Of a stretch of 52,616 bases of DNA, positions 34,167 through 40,822 are shown in pieces; position 1 is the first letter of the stretch, and every line of letters starts with the position of its first letter. The notes beneath the pieces were generated by a model. That model was not told the origin of the DNA. It searched no databases and saw nothing but the letters and a program-made list of their open reading frames with translations. Position numbers and translations under genes: made by a program. This DNA comes from a virus: positions 1-52,616 of the IMG/VR virus record IMGVR_UViG_3300020193_000035, one strand, 5' to 3'.

Positions 34167-35348
34167 ATGATGAATTATGAATTTCCGCGCATCGAATGTA
34201 TAGAAGATGTTTTGCCAGCCATCAAAGGCCGCGACGAATTCGTAGTGGCTCATCGTGAATGGGGCACTGTGATCAACTATATGGTTTCCATGTCTGATAC
34301 TTTTCCGGACGTGGACTCTCCAACGATGGCCTTGCGTCGTGAATGTCGTGGGCTGCTGTTCTATCCAGACGGTCGCATCATGAGTCGTCGCCTGCACAAG
34401 TTCTTCAATGTGAACGAGCGCGAGGAAACTGCTGCGCAACGGATCGATCTGAGCCGGCCGCATGTGATACTGGAAAAGCTGGATGGATCCATGATCACTC
34501 CAGTCTATACCGACAAAGGTATACGTTGGGGCACCAAGATGGGCATCACTGATGTCGGCCAGCAGGCTGAACAGTTTGTCAACCGTCATAGTGTTTATCA
34601 GGAGTTTGCGGCCGAATGTCGTATCGCGGGTGTGACTCCCATCTTTGAATGGTGCAGCCGCAAGCAGCGCATCGTGGTAGACTATCCTGAAGATCGGCTG
34701 GTGTTGATAGCCATGCGCAACAATGTGACTGGCGCTTACACTTCTTTCCAGACTCTGAAAGGACTGGGTTCATACTGGCATATACCTGTGGTGCGTGCCT
34801 ATGCTGGAACCAGCCACAACATGCAGAGCCTGGTAGATGAGACTCGGGCCAGCGAAGGCATGGAAGGTTGGATCATACGTTTTGATGATGGGCAGATGCT
34901 CAAGGTCAAAGGCGAATGGTATCTACGTATCCACAAGACCAAGGACGGGCTTACTTTAGAAAAGAACGTGATCGATATGATCGTAAACGAAAAACTAGAC
35001 GACGTCAAGCCGTTCATGTTGGACGAAGATCGTCGGCGTGTGGAAGCCTTTGAGAAAGAGTTCTGGGATGGAGTAGCCAACAGTGTGGAAATATACGAAC
35101 GCTATTTCCAATCTGTTGTCAGCTCAGGACTGGATCGCAAGAGCTATGCATTGCAATATATGCCCACCGTCAAGGACAATGATCCTTTTGCTCCGTCATA
35201 CGTGTTTGCACGGTTTGACGGCAAAGATCCGCGCACCTTGGTATTGGAAGCTATCCGCAAGAACATTGGCACTCAGACCAAGGTAGATGCTGCCCGAAAC
35301 TTGTGGCGCGGTGCTCGGTGGAACTATTTGTTTGACGGAGATGCATGA
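34167..35348 (+). CDS. rnlA: T4 Rnl1-type RNA ligase
   Basis: 393 residues. Nucleotidyltransferase motifs are in order: EKLDGSMI with Lys104 as AMP acceptor (Lys99 in T4 Rnl1), FEWCSRKQR (motif III), EGMEGWIIRF (motif IV) and LKVKGEWYL (motif V). It seals RNA 5'-phosphate and 3'-OH ends. With the kinase upstream it makes a tRNA-repair pair like T4 PseT-RnlA, which counters host anticodon nucleases. This fits the large tRNA array in the same window. Confidence 0.93.
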   Translation: MMNYEFPRIECIEDVLPAIKGRDEFVVAHREWGTVINYMVSMSDTFPDVDSPTMALRRECRGLLFYPDGRIMSRRLHKFFNVNEREETAAQRIDLSRPHVILEKLDGSMITPVYTDKGIRWGTKMGITDVGQQAEQFVNRHSVYQEFAAECRIAGVTPIFEWCSRKQRIVVDYPEDRLVLIAMRNNVTGAYTSFQTLKGLGSYWHIPVVRAYAGTSHNMQSLVDETRASEGMEGWIIRFDDGQMLKVKGEWYLRIHKTKDGLTLEKNVIDMIVNEKLDDVKPFMLDEDRRRVEAFEKEFWDGVANSVEIYERYFQSVVSSGLDRKSYALQYMPTVKDNDPFAPSYVFARFDGKDPRTLVLEAIRKNIGTQTKVDAARNLWRGARWNYLFDGDA

Positions 35349-35413
35349 TGTTTGATTTTTTGCTAGAAGCCACACTATCCGAAAACATTAACCAAGAAGG
35401 AGTAGAATCATGA
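35348..35413 (+). CDS. Possible 21-residue leader peptide
   Basis: A short frame MFDFLLEATLSENINQEGVES whose ATG overlaps the RNA ligase stop (TGATG) and whose TGA overlaps the next start (ATGA). The strict double overlap suggests translational coupling, although AGAAGGAG near its end also serves the next gene directly. It may be only a spacer. Confidence 0.3.
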   Translation: MFDFLLEATLSENINQEGVES

Positions 35414-35934
35414 TCACTATGAAAGAATTTTTGGAAGTTATCGACTATCGTATCACCGAAGGCAGCGACTATTGCTGGAAATCCTTTGGACCAAATGCAC
35501 GCTGGCTGGACAGCAACACCAGCGATGACTATTCTGCCAGCATCATCTTTGATTCAAAGACACAGGAGGTGTATCGTGCTGAGGTATGCGACCACATAAA
35601 CGATCGCGCCTATCGTCTGACCAATCCGACCTATGCAGAAGCCGTCAAACAGGAAGCCAAGGAACGAAACAACGACGATCTCCAGGCCTGGGACGAAGTA
35701 AAATGGACCGAGCTAGAGACCGCAGAGGATTGGGTTGAAAAGGCCACTGCTATACGCGATGGTCGGGAATACGACACACGTGTATCCATTCCGTTGGATC
35801 TGCCACACGATGTTCTTTTCCAACTGATGCGCATGGCACACGAGAAAGATATCACGCTGAATCAGATGATGATACAAATGGTCATGACAGCCGTTGACCG
35901 TGTGGATTTTAATCACGAAATGGACAAAGCATGA
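35410..35934 (+). CDS. Conserved phage protein with RHH-like C-terminus
   Basis: 174 residues; GAAGGAG lies upstream. The N-terminal ~80 residues are beta-rich (DYCWKSFGPNARWLDS, DYSASIIFDSKTQEVYRAEV). The C-terminus VSIPLDLPHDVLFQLMRMAH, then EKDITLNQMMIQ, resembles a ribbon-helix-helix. DNA binding is inferred. It is transcribed with the RNA ligase. Confidence 0.75.
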   Translation: MITMKEFLEVIDYRITEGSDYCWKSFGPNARWLDSNTSDDYSASIIFDSKTQEVYRAEVCDHINDRAYRLTNPTYAEAVKQEAKERNNDDLQAWDEVKWTELETAEDWVEKATAIRDGREYDTRVSIPLDLPHDVLFQLMRMAHEKDITLNQMMIQMVMTAVDRVDFNHEMDKA

Positions 35935-36002
35935 TGCAGGAGATTCATTGGTTCATTATCGCATTAGCAATCGCTTTCATGCTTATGGGAATCTATTTAT
36001 GA
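35931..36002 (+). CDS. Tiny hydrophobic peptide
   Basis: 23 residues (MMQEIHWFIIALAIAFMLMG, then IYL), one transmembrane helix. Its ATG overlaps the previous stop, and AGGAG lies inside its own start region. It is probably coupled to the upstream gene. It resembles small phage membrane peptides, but no role can be inferred. Confidence 0.4.
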   Translation: MMQEIHWFIIALAIAFMLMGIYL

Positions 36003-36051
36003 ATAGGCCAATGTATGAAACTCATGTCAACAGACAAACAATCCGAGACGT

Positions 36052-36057
36052 TAAATA
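36052..36057 (+). promoter_or_regulatory. Late-type promoter box
   Basis: TAAATA 24 bases before the exported PPVYYP-repeat protein. Confidence 0.6.
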
Positions 36058-36081
36058 AGCATAGTGAAAGGAGTGCCTGAC

Positions 36082-36393
36082 ATGAAGAAGTTGGTACTCG
36101 TAACAATGTTGGCTTGTGCTGCTTTGCTTTCTGCACCAGCACAAGCACGCCATAGAGGATACCAGTGGGTTCCGCCAGCGATTGGTGGTGTCATAATCGG
36201 TGGGATCATCGTGGATCAATACTATCGTCATTCACCTCCAGTTTACTATCCACCTCCAGTTTACTATCCACCTCCAGTTTACTATCCACCCCCAGCCGTT
36301 TATGTAGATCCGCCCTTCTATCCTAGAGAGTGTAGGCGATACCGCAGAGTGGATGCCTGGGGCAATTGGATCATAGTGGAAAAATGCTTTTGA
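36082..36393 (+). CDS. Exported protein with PPVYYP repeats
   Basis: 103 residues from ATG 36082 (AAAGGAG upstream). A signal peptide (MKKLVLVTMLACAALLSAPA, QA) is followed by a short glycine/isoleucine segment that may contact membrane. Three PPVYYP repeats, encoded by three identical 18-base units, lead to a cysteine-containing tail (RECRRYRRVDAWGNW). There is no lipobox, so it is probably periplasmic or surface-located. A TAAATA box at 36052 precedes it. Confidence 0.75.
   Translation: MKKLVLVTMLACAALLSAPAQARHRGYQWVPPAIGGVIIGGIIVDQYYRHSPPVYYPPPVYYPPPVYYPPPAVYVDPPFYPRECRRYRRVDAWGNWIIVEKCF
36233..36286 (+). repeat. Three identical 18-base tandem repeats
   Basis: Units at 36233, 36251 and 36269 encoding PPVYYP in the exported protein; a degenerate fourth begins at 36287. 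Confidence 0.92.
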
Positions 36394-36414
36394 TTCGATG
36401 CGTTAGCACACTGG

Positions 36415-36443
36415 TTGACACAGCCCACAGATGCTGTTAAAGT
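36415..36443 (+). promoter_or_regulatory. Sigma70-type promoter
   Basis: TTGACA, 17 bases, TAAAGT, 34 bases before ATG 36478. A TTAGCAC box lies at 36403. Confidence 0.7.
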
Positions 36444-36477
36444 CAAGATGTTAGGTTAAAACAACACGGAGGCCAAG

Positions 36478-36663
36478 ATGGGCTATCGCGTAATCAGCAA
36501 GACAGAAGACATCTTCCAGGGCTTTGGTCCGCGCAAGGGCCTCGAAGGTCCTTTCTATTATGATGGTCGCATCCTGTATTATGACCCCCGGGCTGGCCAG
36601 TATTGGGACCCACGCACCGACTTCTACGTGGAAAGCGACGAGCTGGCCCAGATCATCAGATGA
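36478..36663 (+). CDS. Small conserved phage protein
   Basis: 61 residues, aromatic-rich (GPFYYDGRILYYDPRAGQYW, DPRTDFYVES). GGAGG precedes the ATG and a host-type promoter lies at 36415-36443. The repeated YYDxR pattern suggests a small beta fold. The next gene starts in its stop (ATGA). Confidence 0.6.
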   Translation: MGYRVISKTEDIFQGFGPRKGLEGPFYYDGRILYYDPRAGQYWDPRTDFYVESDELAQIIR

Positions 36664-36881
36664 CACCAACCCAAGAAGATTACAAAGAAGCCCATGCAGT
36701 GTTTACTGCCATGGATGCAGTTCAGATGGGCGCGGATGATTTTGGACACGTGCTCACATTGGTAGATGCTGACTTTGCTGCATCCTTGCTGGAGGTGCTG
36801 GAGCGCAATCTAGCTCTGAAAAACCCACCAGAAATCAGGGTTTTTACGGAAGAAAAAATCCTAAAGAAATCAGTGGGTTAG
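36660..36881 (+). CDS. Small helical phage protein
   Basis: 73 residues (MTPTQEDYKEAHAVFTAMDA) coupled by ATGA to the preceding gene. It is acidic and helical with a basic end (EEKILKKSVG). The last codons lie in the first unit of a 36-base-period direct repeat (36855-36920). Confidence 0.55.
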   Translation: MTPTQEDYKEAHAVFTAMDAVQMGADDFGHVLTLVDADFAASLLEVLERNLALKNPPEIRVFTEEKILKKSVG

Positions 36882-36920
36882 CCTAGACTAAAAATCCTAA
36901 AGAAATCAATGACTTAGCAC
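36855..36920 (+). repeat. Direct repeat with 36-base period
   Basis: An 18-base identical core at 36855-36872 and 36891-36908, each followed by a related TTAGC-containing segment. Confidence 0.75.
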
Positions 36921-36951
36921 AGGTGTTGTATTTTTGCAACACCTGTATTTT
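36920..36951 (+). terminator. Rho-independent terminator
   Basis: CAGGTGTTG/CAACACCTG stem, TATTTTTG loop, then TATTTTT. The core recurs in inverted orientation at 37781. Confidence 0.8.
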
Positions 36952-36965
36952 TCGTGATTTTTCGG

Positions 36966-36994
36966 TTGACCGCACCTAAAACGGGTGCTATACT
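36966..36994 (+). promoter_or_regulatory. Sigma70-type promoter of the RMF-like unit
   Basis: TTGACC, 17 bases, TATACT; start expected near 37001, giving a 24-base leader. Confidence 0.8.
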
Positions 36995-37024
36995 GTGAGC
37001 ATGAATAAGGGAACGGAGAACACG

Positions 37025-37192
37025 ATGGAGCGAATCAGGGAATACGGAGAGAAGGCCGCCTATGAGCAAGGTCAGTGGGGACGGCGTGTCGAGAGGCGCG
37101 CAGTCCTAGCGAACCCCTACAAGGATTCGGCGTTCGAGTTGGCCTGGGAGCAGGGCTGGCTGGACGAGGATAACGCCCTGCGCAATGGGTAG
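37025..37192 (+). CDS. RMF-like (ribosome modulation factor-like) small protein
   Basis: 55 residues: AYEQGQWGRRVERR, NPYKDSAFELAWEQGW and a short tail. The spacing of the Gly/Arg-rich stretch, NPY and W..GW resembles ribosome modulation factor (A..G..G, CPY, W..GW). A ribosome-binding or translation-modulating role is inference and needs a profile search. GGAG lies eight bases before ATG 37025; the in-frame ATG 37001 lies at the likely transcription start. Confidence 0.6.
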   Translation: MERIREYGEKAAYEQGQWGRRVERRAVLANPYKDSAFELAWEQGWLDEDNALRNG

Positions 37193-37403
37193 GGGATTGG
37201 ACTTTTATGTAAAATGGACAGCGACCTCTGTGATAGTGGCTGCTGCGATGACCACCTCGTTTGACATCGTGCCGCTGAACAAGGTGCTGTTCTTGCTCGG
37301 ATGCATGTTATGGACATGGGTAGGCTTCCTTTGGAAACAACCTAGCCTGTGGTCCTTGAACATCTTTTGTGGAACACTCTACATGATAGGATTCATGCGA
37401 TGA
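37185..37403 (+). CDS. Small multi-span membrane protein
   Basis: 72 residues with two or three hydrophobic segments (WTATSVIVAAAMTTSF, VLFLLGCMLWTWVGFLW, LNIFCGTLYMIGFM). It overlaps the RMF-like gene and the next exported protein, so the three form one unit. Function unknown. Confidence 0.6.
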   Translation: MGRGLDFYVKWTATSVIVAAAMTTSFDIVPLNKVLFLLGCMLWTWVGFLWKQPSLWSLNIFCGTLYMIGFMR

Positions 37404-37780
37404 AACTGCGCACGGCAGCAGCCGCTTTGGTCCTGGCAATGTCTTCCGCTGCGATGGCCGACGAGGTCAATCGCAAGTGGGATTGCTGGGACACCTACAC
37501 GGACATCAAGATCGGCAGCGACCACACTGGCTGGGAACTGTCGATCACACCCAATCGAGTGACCTTGGTCTCTGCCGAAGGGCAGATCGTTGGATCCGTC
37601 GCGCGGAATGTGCGATTCGACCAGAACTGGATCAGCTTCGAGGCTTTTGCCATAGACCATGTGCTGACAGCCACATGTCGCAAGAACGATGTTGGACTGG
37701 TCGTGCACGGCGTGCCCTATACACTCCAACGCGGCAGCTGGACTCGTCGCTATGATGTGAGACCGCTGTGGGTGGACTGA
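37400..37780 (+). CDS. Exported protein, periplasmic, unknown function
   Basis: 126 residues. MKLRTAAAALVLAMSSAAMA is a clear signal peptide with cleavage after AMA. The mature part is beta-rich with two Cys (WDCWDT, TATCRKND) that could form a disulfide. It is coupled to the upstream membrane protein (ATGA). It could alter the cell envelope of the infected host. Confidence 0.7.
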   Translation: MKLRTAAAALVLAMSSAAMADEVNRKWDCWDTYTDIKIGSDHTGWELSITPNRVTLVSAEGQIVGSVARNVRFDQNWISFEAFAIDHVLTATCRKNDVGLVVHGVPYTLQRGSWTRRYDVRPLWVD

Positions 37781-37800
37781 GTGTTGCAAAAATACAACAC
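37781..37800 (-). terminator. Inverted copy of the 36920 hairpin
   Basis: GTGTTG, CAAAAATA, CAACAC: the exact reverse complement of 36923-36942. On the plus strand it forms a hairpin one base after the exported protein stop but lacks a T-run; on the minus strand it lacks one too. Confidence 0.5.
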
Positions 37801-37824
37801 CCTAAAAAATCTCAAAAGAAATGG

Positions 37825-37853
37825 TTGACAGCTCAGCGGTTTGGGTGCATAAT
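37825..37853 (+). promoter_or_regulatory. Sigma70-type promoter
   Basis: TTGACA, 17 bases, CATAAT, before the gene at 37886. Confidence 0.8.
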
Positions 37854-37885
37854 TATGAAACTGAAACACTAAACAGGAGCGAAAA

Positions 37886-38206
37886 ATGTATGAAGTTGAC
37901 AGTGCAGTGCGAGAAGCTCGTGCAGAAGCCGCTAAGGCTACCAAGGACTTCATCGCCAAGCACGGCGATAACGACCTTTGCGGCTTTGCATGGGTCACGG
38001 TCCGCGAGAAAGGCAGCACCAAGATGGGTCGTGCGCTGATCAAGGCAGGCTTCCGTAAAGAGTATGGGGGTGGTCTTCAGATGTGGAACCCGTCGGGTCA
38101 CATGACTCAGGCCATCACTGCCAAGGAAGCGGGTGCAGAGGCTGCGGCCCGAGTGCTTCGTGAGAAGTTGGGCGTGAATGCCTACGCTGGTTCGCGTTTG
38201 GATTAA
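37886..38206 (+). CDS. Conserved phage protein, unknown function
   Basis: 106 residues. EVDSAVREARAEAAKATKDF is an N-terminal helix, and LCGFAWVTVREKGSTKMGRAL with KEYGGGLQMWNPSG resembles a family seen in many phages. CAGGAG precedes the ATG, and a host-type promoter lies at 37825-37853. Confidence 0.7.
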   Translation: MYEVDSAVREARAEAAKATKDFIAKHGDNDLCGFAWVTVREKGSTKMGRALIKAGFRKEYGGGLQMWNPSGHMTQAITAKEAGAEAAARVLREKLGVNAYAGSRLD

Positions 38207-38225
38207 GCCACACCGGGCGGATTGG

Positions 38226-38254
38226 TTGACAGTCCGCCCAAATGGCTGCATAAT
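38226..38254 (+). promoter_or_regulatory. Sigma70-type promoter
   Basis: TTGACA, 17 bases, CATAAT, 27 bases before ATG 38282. Confidence 0.8.
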
Positions 38255-38281
38255 GGGAACATGAACACTCGGGAGAACGCA

Positions 38282-38530
38282 ATGAGCAACTACCCAAATA
38301 TGAGCTATTGCCAGTTCGAGAACACTCTGCTGGCCCTCAAGCAGGTGCTGGACACTATGGAAGATGAAGGTCCTATGTTCCTCAAGGAAATGAGCCGTAC
38401 GGAGCGCCGTGCGTTTGAGGAACTGTTTGGCTACTGCAAGAGCTTCCTTACCCTCAGCGAAGAGCTTGAGGACGAGATGAGCCGCGAGGAGTATGACGGA
38501 CAGCCCGACGAAGCTCAGGAAGCAGTATAA
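38282..38530 (+). CDS. Small acidic helical phage protein
   Basis: 82 residues from ATG 38282, preferred over ATG 38261 because GGGAG sits just ahead and the transcription start is near 38261. It is highly acidic (LSEELEDEMSREEYDGQPDE). Such acidic early proteins can mimic nucleic acid or bind host factors, but that is speculation here. The stop overlaps the next ATG. Confidence 0.6.
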   Translation: MSNYPNMSYCQFENTLLALKQVLDTMEDEGPMFLKEMSRTERRAFEELFGYCKSFLTLSEELEDEMSREEYDGQPDEAQEAV

Positions 38531-38826
38531 TGAGCACACTCACCATCCAGCAAGTCAACTCTGCAATCATGCAGCAGACTTGGACCAACGATCAGCTGAA
38601 CAGCATGGGCTCGGCCGTCAAGTATGCGCGAGCCCAGCTGGGTCGACAGACTGTGAGAGAGCTGCGCATGAGCTTGTGCACCCGCGATGGTGTGCTAGTT
38701 CGTTTCGTTGATCGTTCAGGACGTTATATCACTGGTACGGTTCTTGAGTGCAAGCTCAAGAACGTGATCGTTGAATGCGGCCGCACTCGTTACCGTGTGC
38801 CTGCTTCCATGTTAGAGGTCATATGA
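38530..38826 (+). CDS. Conserved small phage protein with SH3-like tail
   Basis: 98 residues. A helical N-terminal half (QQVNSAIMQQTWTNDQLNSM) precedes a basic beta-rich half (VLVRFVDRSGRYITGTVLEC, RTRYRVPASMLEVI) like a small SH3/KOW barrel. RNA or protein contact is inferred. Overlaps the previous stop by one base. Confidence 0.65.
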   Translation: MSTLTIQQVNSAIMQQTWTNDQLNSMGSAVKYARAQLGRQTVRELRMSLCTRDGVLVRFVDRSGRYITGTVLECKLKNVIVECGRTRYRVPASMLEVI

Positions 38827-38843
38827 ACCCGGAGGGTAAGAAA

Positions 38844-39014
38844 ATGTTCACAGGCTTGATTGGTACCATCATAGGTGGTGTGGTGTTGTATTACCTGCCA
38901 GGCATCGTGAGCAAGATCGCACGTGGTGCCGGGCGGTATGGAAATGATCTAGCAGATCATCTGGAACGAGACTTTCCAGATGGCAAGGTCAACTTTGGCA
39001 ACAAGAACAAGTGA
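38844..39014 (+). CDS. Small membrane-associated protein
   Basis: 56 residues from ATG 38844, chosen because GGAGGG lies upstream; ATG 38823 (overlapping the prior stop) would add seven residues. An N-terminal hydrophobic helix (FTGLIGTIIGGVVLYYLPG) is followed by a basic then acidic soluble part. Confidence 0.5.
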   Translation: MFTGLIGTIIGGVVLYYLPGIVSKIARGAGRYGNDLADHLERDFPDGKVNFGNKNK

Positions 39015-39021
39015 GCCTATC

Positions 39022-39195
39022 ATGATCCGATTCATGCTTGGTCTCTTCATAGTGTTTGGTGCTGTCGGAAATCTGGATTACGATCCAGAAGCCAGCTTGC
39101 TGGCCAACACCATCCTGGCTGTCATTGGGCTTGCGCTCTGTTGGTGGCCAATTTTGGACAAGACGCTGGTTGACGACAGCCCGTCTTTTTGTTAA
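39022..39195 (+). CDS. Small two-span membrane protein
   Basis: 57 residues (MIRFMLGLFIVFGAVG; NTILAVIGLALCWWPIL) giving two predicted membrane helices joined by an acidic loop. The 3' end overlaps the promoter of the next gene. Confidence 0.5.
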   Translation: MIRFMLGLFIVFGAVGNLDYDPEASLLANTILAVIGLALCWWPILDKTLVDDSPSFC

Positions 39196-39198
39196 ACT
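39170..39198 (+). promoter_or_regulatory. Sigma70-type promoter
   Basis: TTGACG, 17 bases, TAAACT, inside the end of the upstream membrane protein gene, 46 bases before ATG 39245. Confidence 0.7.
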
Positions 39199-39244
39199 GA
39201 CTATAACGTCACCGAAGTGACATACACAGAGAAGGAAATATCAT

Positions 39245-39538
39245 ATGACTGACAAGACCTATACCATCGTTGGCACCTCTGTCTGCAATGGCAAGATGAA
39301 GGTCCGTTGGGCCACTGACATGATGCGCATCAAGGTTCTCCAGCGCACCGGTCACACCGACATCGAGCTCTTTGAGCTGCCTGAAGCCATGAACAAGGCT
39401 GACGCTGTGCAGTTCATGCTGGACAAGCATGGTGCCGCTATGACGCCTGAGCGCATGAAGGCAGCACGTTCTGCTCTGAACAAGCGCGGCGTTGAAGTGT
39501 CCGCAGAGGACGTGGTCGCTGAAGCTGCAAACGGGTAA
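39245..39538 (+). CDS. Conserved phage protein, unknown function
   Basis: 97 residues. The N-terminal beta segment (KTYTIVGTSVCNGKMKVRWA) and the lysine-rich helical C-terminal half (TPERMKAARSALNKRGVEVS) match a family I recall from T4-like phages without function. GAAGGAAA lies upstream, and the host-type promoter 39170-39198 drives it. Confidence 0.65.
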   Translation: MTDKTYTIVGTSVCNGKMKVRWATDMMRIKVLQRTGHTDIELFELPEAMNKADAVQFMLDKHGAAMTPERMKAARSALNKRGVEVSAEDVVAEAANG

Positions 39539-39549
39539 TGAATGGGCAA

Positions 39550-39608
39550 GTGCTAAGTCATTGATTTTGCTAGAGAAAAAAATCTCCGCAATTTCAATGA
39601 CTTAGCAC
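39550..39608. repeat. Inverted pair of a 15-base repeat
   Basis: GTGCTAAGTCATTGA (39550-39564) and its exact complement (39594-39608) flank 29 bases; a third copy is at 36906-36920. Confidence 0.85.
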
Positions 39609-39631
39609 CAGAAAAACCCATAAAATAACGG

Positions 39632-39660
39632 TTGACAAACGGGTGGGTATGCACTAAAAT
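39632..39660 (+). promoter_or_regulatory. Sigma70-type promoter
   Basis: TTGACA, 17 bases, TAAAAT, before the lipoprotein gene at 39693. Confidence 0.8.
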
Positions 39661-39692
39661 AGTGACATAGAGTTAGGAGACAGAGGCAGGTC

Positions 39693-39947
39693 ATGAAACG
39701 GATTCTTGCAGCAGGTGCGGTAGTAGCGGTTGCTTTGTCTGCCAGTGGTTGTGCAGTCCATCATGGGCCGCATGATCCCTACTATCAAGGCCACCATCGA
39801 GCGATCCAAGGACCTACTATCTATCCTACTCCTTATCATCGTCCGTGGTCACATACAGACCGCCAGAGTGCATATGAGCAGCATCAGTGGCATCGCTGGT
39901 ATTCTTGCCAACGATACTACGGCGACCGTGGTCGTTGTGTCCACTAA
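39693..39947 (+). CDS. Small lipoprotein, His/Tyr-rich
   Basis: 84 residues. MKRILAAGAVVAVALSASGC is a lipoprotein signal with lipobox ASGC. The mature part is rich in His, Tyr and Pro (HHGPHDPYYQGHHRA). AGGAGAC and a host-type promoter (39632-39660) lie upstream. It is likely anchored in the outer or inner membrane; metal binding by the histidines is possible. Confidence 0.7.
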   Translation: MKRILAAGAVVAVALSASGCAVHHGPHDPYYQGHHRAIQGPTIYPTPYHRPWSHTDRQSAYEQHQWHRWYSCQRYYGDRGRCVH

Positions 39948-39950
39948 ATA
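39945..39950 (+). promoter_or_regulatory. Late-type promoter box
   Basis: TAAATA overlapping a stop codon, before the glycine-zipper lipoprotein. Confidence 0.6.
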
Positions 39951-39971
39951 ATGCTGAAGGAGAGATCAATC

Positions 39972-40310
39972 ATGAAGAAGTCAATGCTCGTATCGGTAGT
40001 AGCAGTATCCTTGGTCCTGACAGGTTGTGCACAGATGGGTCCTAATCAGACCGTGGGCACAGGTGTAGGTGCCGTGGGTGGTTATGCGGTAGGGCGTGCT
40101 CTTGGTGGTGGTTTTGTTGGTTCGGCGTTGGGTGCAGTAGTAGGAGCCACAGTGGGTGGCAACGTGGGACAGAGCATGGATCGACCTCCGGCAGTCTACT
40201 ACGAGAGGCCTACGGCAGGCTACTACGAGAGGCCGCGCTGTCATATCGAACACCATTGGGATCATTACTACGGTGCCTACGTGGAACGCCGTGTGTGCCA
40301 TCGTTATTAA
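39972..40310 (+). CDS. Glycine-zipper lipoprotein (17 kDa antigen-like)
   Basis: 112 residues from ATG 39972 (GGAGAG upstream). The signal and lipobox LTGC are followed by a glycine-zipper segment (GAVGGYAVGRALGGGFVGSA), as in rickettsial 17-kDa antigen and SlyB/OsmB-like proteins. A tyrosine-rich tail ends with two Cys. Late-type TAAATA at 39945 overlaps the previous stop. It is probably an outer-membrane lipoprotein. Confidence 0.8.
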   Translation: MKKSMLVSVVAVSLVLTGCAQMGPNQTVGTGVGAVGGYAVGRALGGGFVGSALGAVVGATVGGNVGQSMDRPPAVYYERPTAGYYERPRCHIEHHWDHYYGAYVERRVCHRY

Positions 40311-40311
40311 G

Positions 40312-40467
40312 ATGGTGTTGGTAGTGTCCAGCCTGGCCTTGATCGGATGTGCACAAGTGCAGAAGGTGTGTGACGCAAACGATCGTAGTCCAATTGAATC
40401 AGGCAACAGCCAGACAGGCAACAGCCAGGGATGTGTTGTCCCTGCGCTGATCAAGATAAGGTTTTAG
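40312..40467 (+). CDS. Possible short lipoprotein
   Basis: 51 residues. MVLVVSSLALIGC gives a short hydrophobic start and a lipobox (LIGC) but no basic residues before it. A GNSQTGNSQG repeat and a hydrophobic end follow. It begins one base after the previous stop. Its similarity to lysis or entry-exclusion lipopeptides is only in size. Confidence 0.45.
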   Translation: MVLVVSSLALIGCAQVQKVCDANDRSPIESGNSQTGNSQGCVVPALIKIRF

Positions 40468-40476
40468 AGTTTGAAC

Positions 40477-40553
40477 GCGCCTGTAGCTCAATTGGTCAGA
40501 GCAGCGGACTCATAATCCGTTGGTTGGGGGTTCGAGTCCCTCCGGGCGTACCA
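40477..40553 (+). tRNA. tRNA with CAT anticodon (Met or Ile2)
   Basis: Cloverleaf with a 7-bp acceptor, anticodon CAT at 40511-40513, T-loop TTCGAGT and encoded ACCA. It lacks initiator features. The anticodon-arm context (CTCATAATC...TTGGTTG) is closer to Ile2 (lysidine-modified) than to the second CAT tRNA at 43424, so isoleucine is possible. Confidence 0.93.
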
Positions 40554-40616
40554 TCTTTTCGCAGGAAAGAAAAAGAAGTTTTTTGGCTAACTCAACCTTG
40601 ATTGAAGTTGACCAGA

Positions 40617-40622
40617 TAAATA
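40617..40622 (+). promoter_or_regulatory. Late-type promoter box
   Basis: TAAATA (GATAAATAG) before the small ORF at 40643. Confidence 0.5.
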
Positions 40623-40642
40623 GACATCATACTATGAGGACT

Positions 40643-40798
40643 ATGATGCAAACAACGTCGGTAACATCAATGTTGGAAACATGCTCACCCGAGATCGAGG
40701 AACGCCAATCTTTTGGCAACACACTCGGTCACCAGTGGTATGCCAAGCCAGCAAGTAGTGATCCGGTCAGGTCCTCGTTGGGGGGCTGTTCCAAGTAA
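40643..40798 (+). CDS. Small hypothetical protein between tRNA genes
   Basis: 51 residues (MMQTTSVTSMLETCSPEIEE), hydrophilic, between the first tRNA and the main array. A TAAATA box at 40617 and GAGG lie upstream; a terminator follows at 40823-40852. Weakly supported. Confidence 0.4.
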   Translation: MMQTTSVTSMLETCSPEIEERQSFGNTLGHQWYAKPASSDPVRSSLGGCSK

Positions 40799-40822
40799 GA
40801 ACAGACTCAACAAACAACAAGG

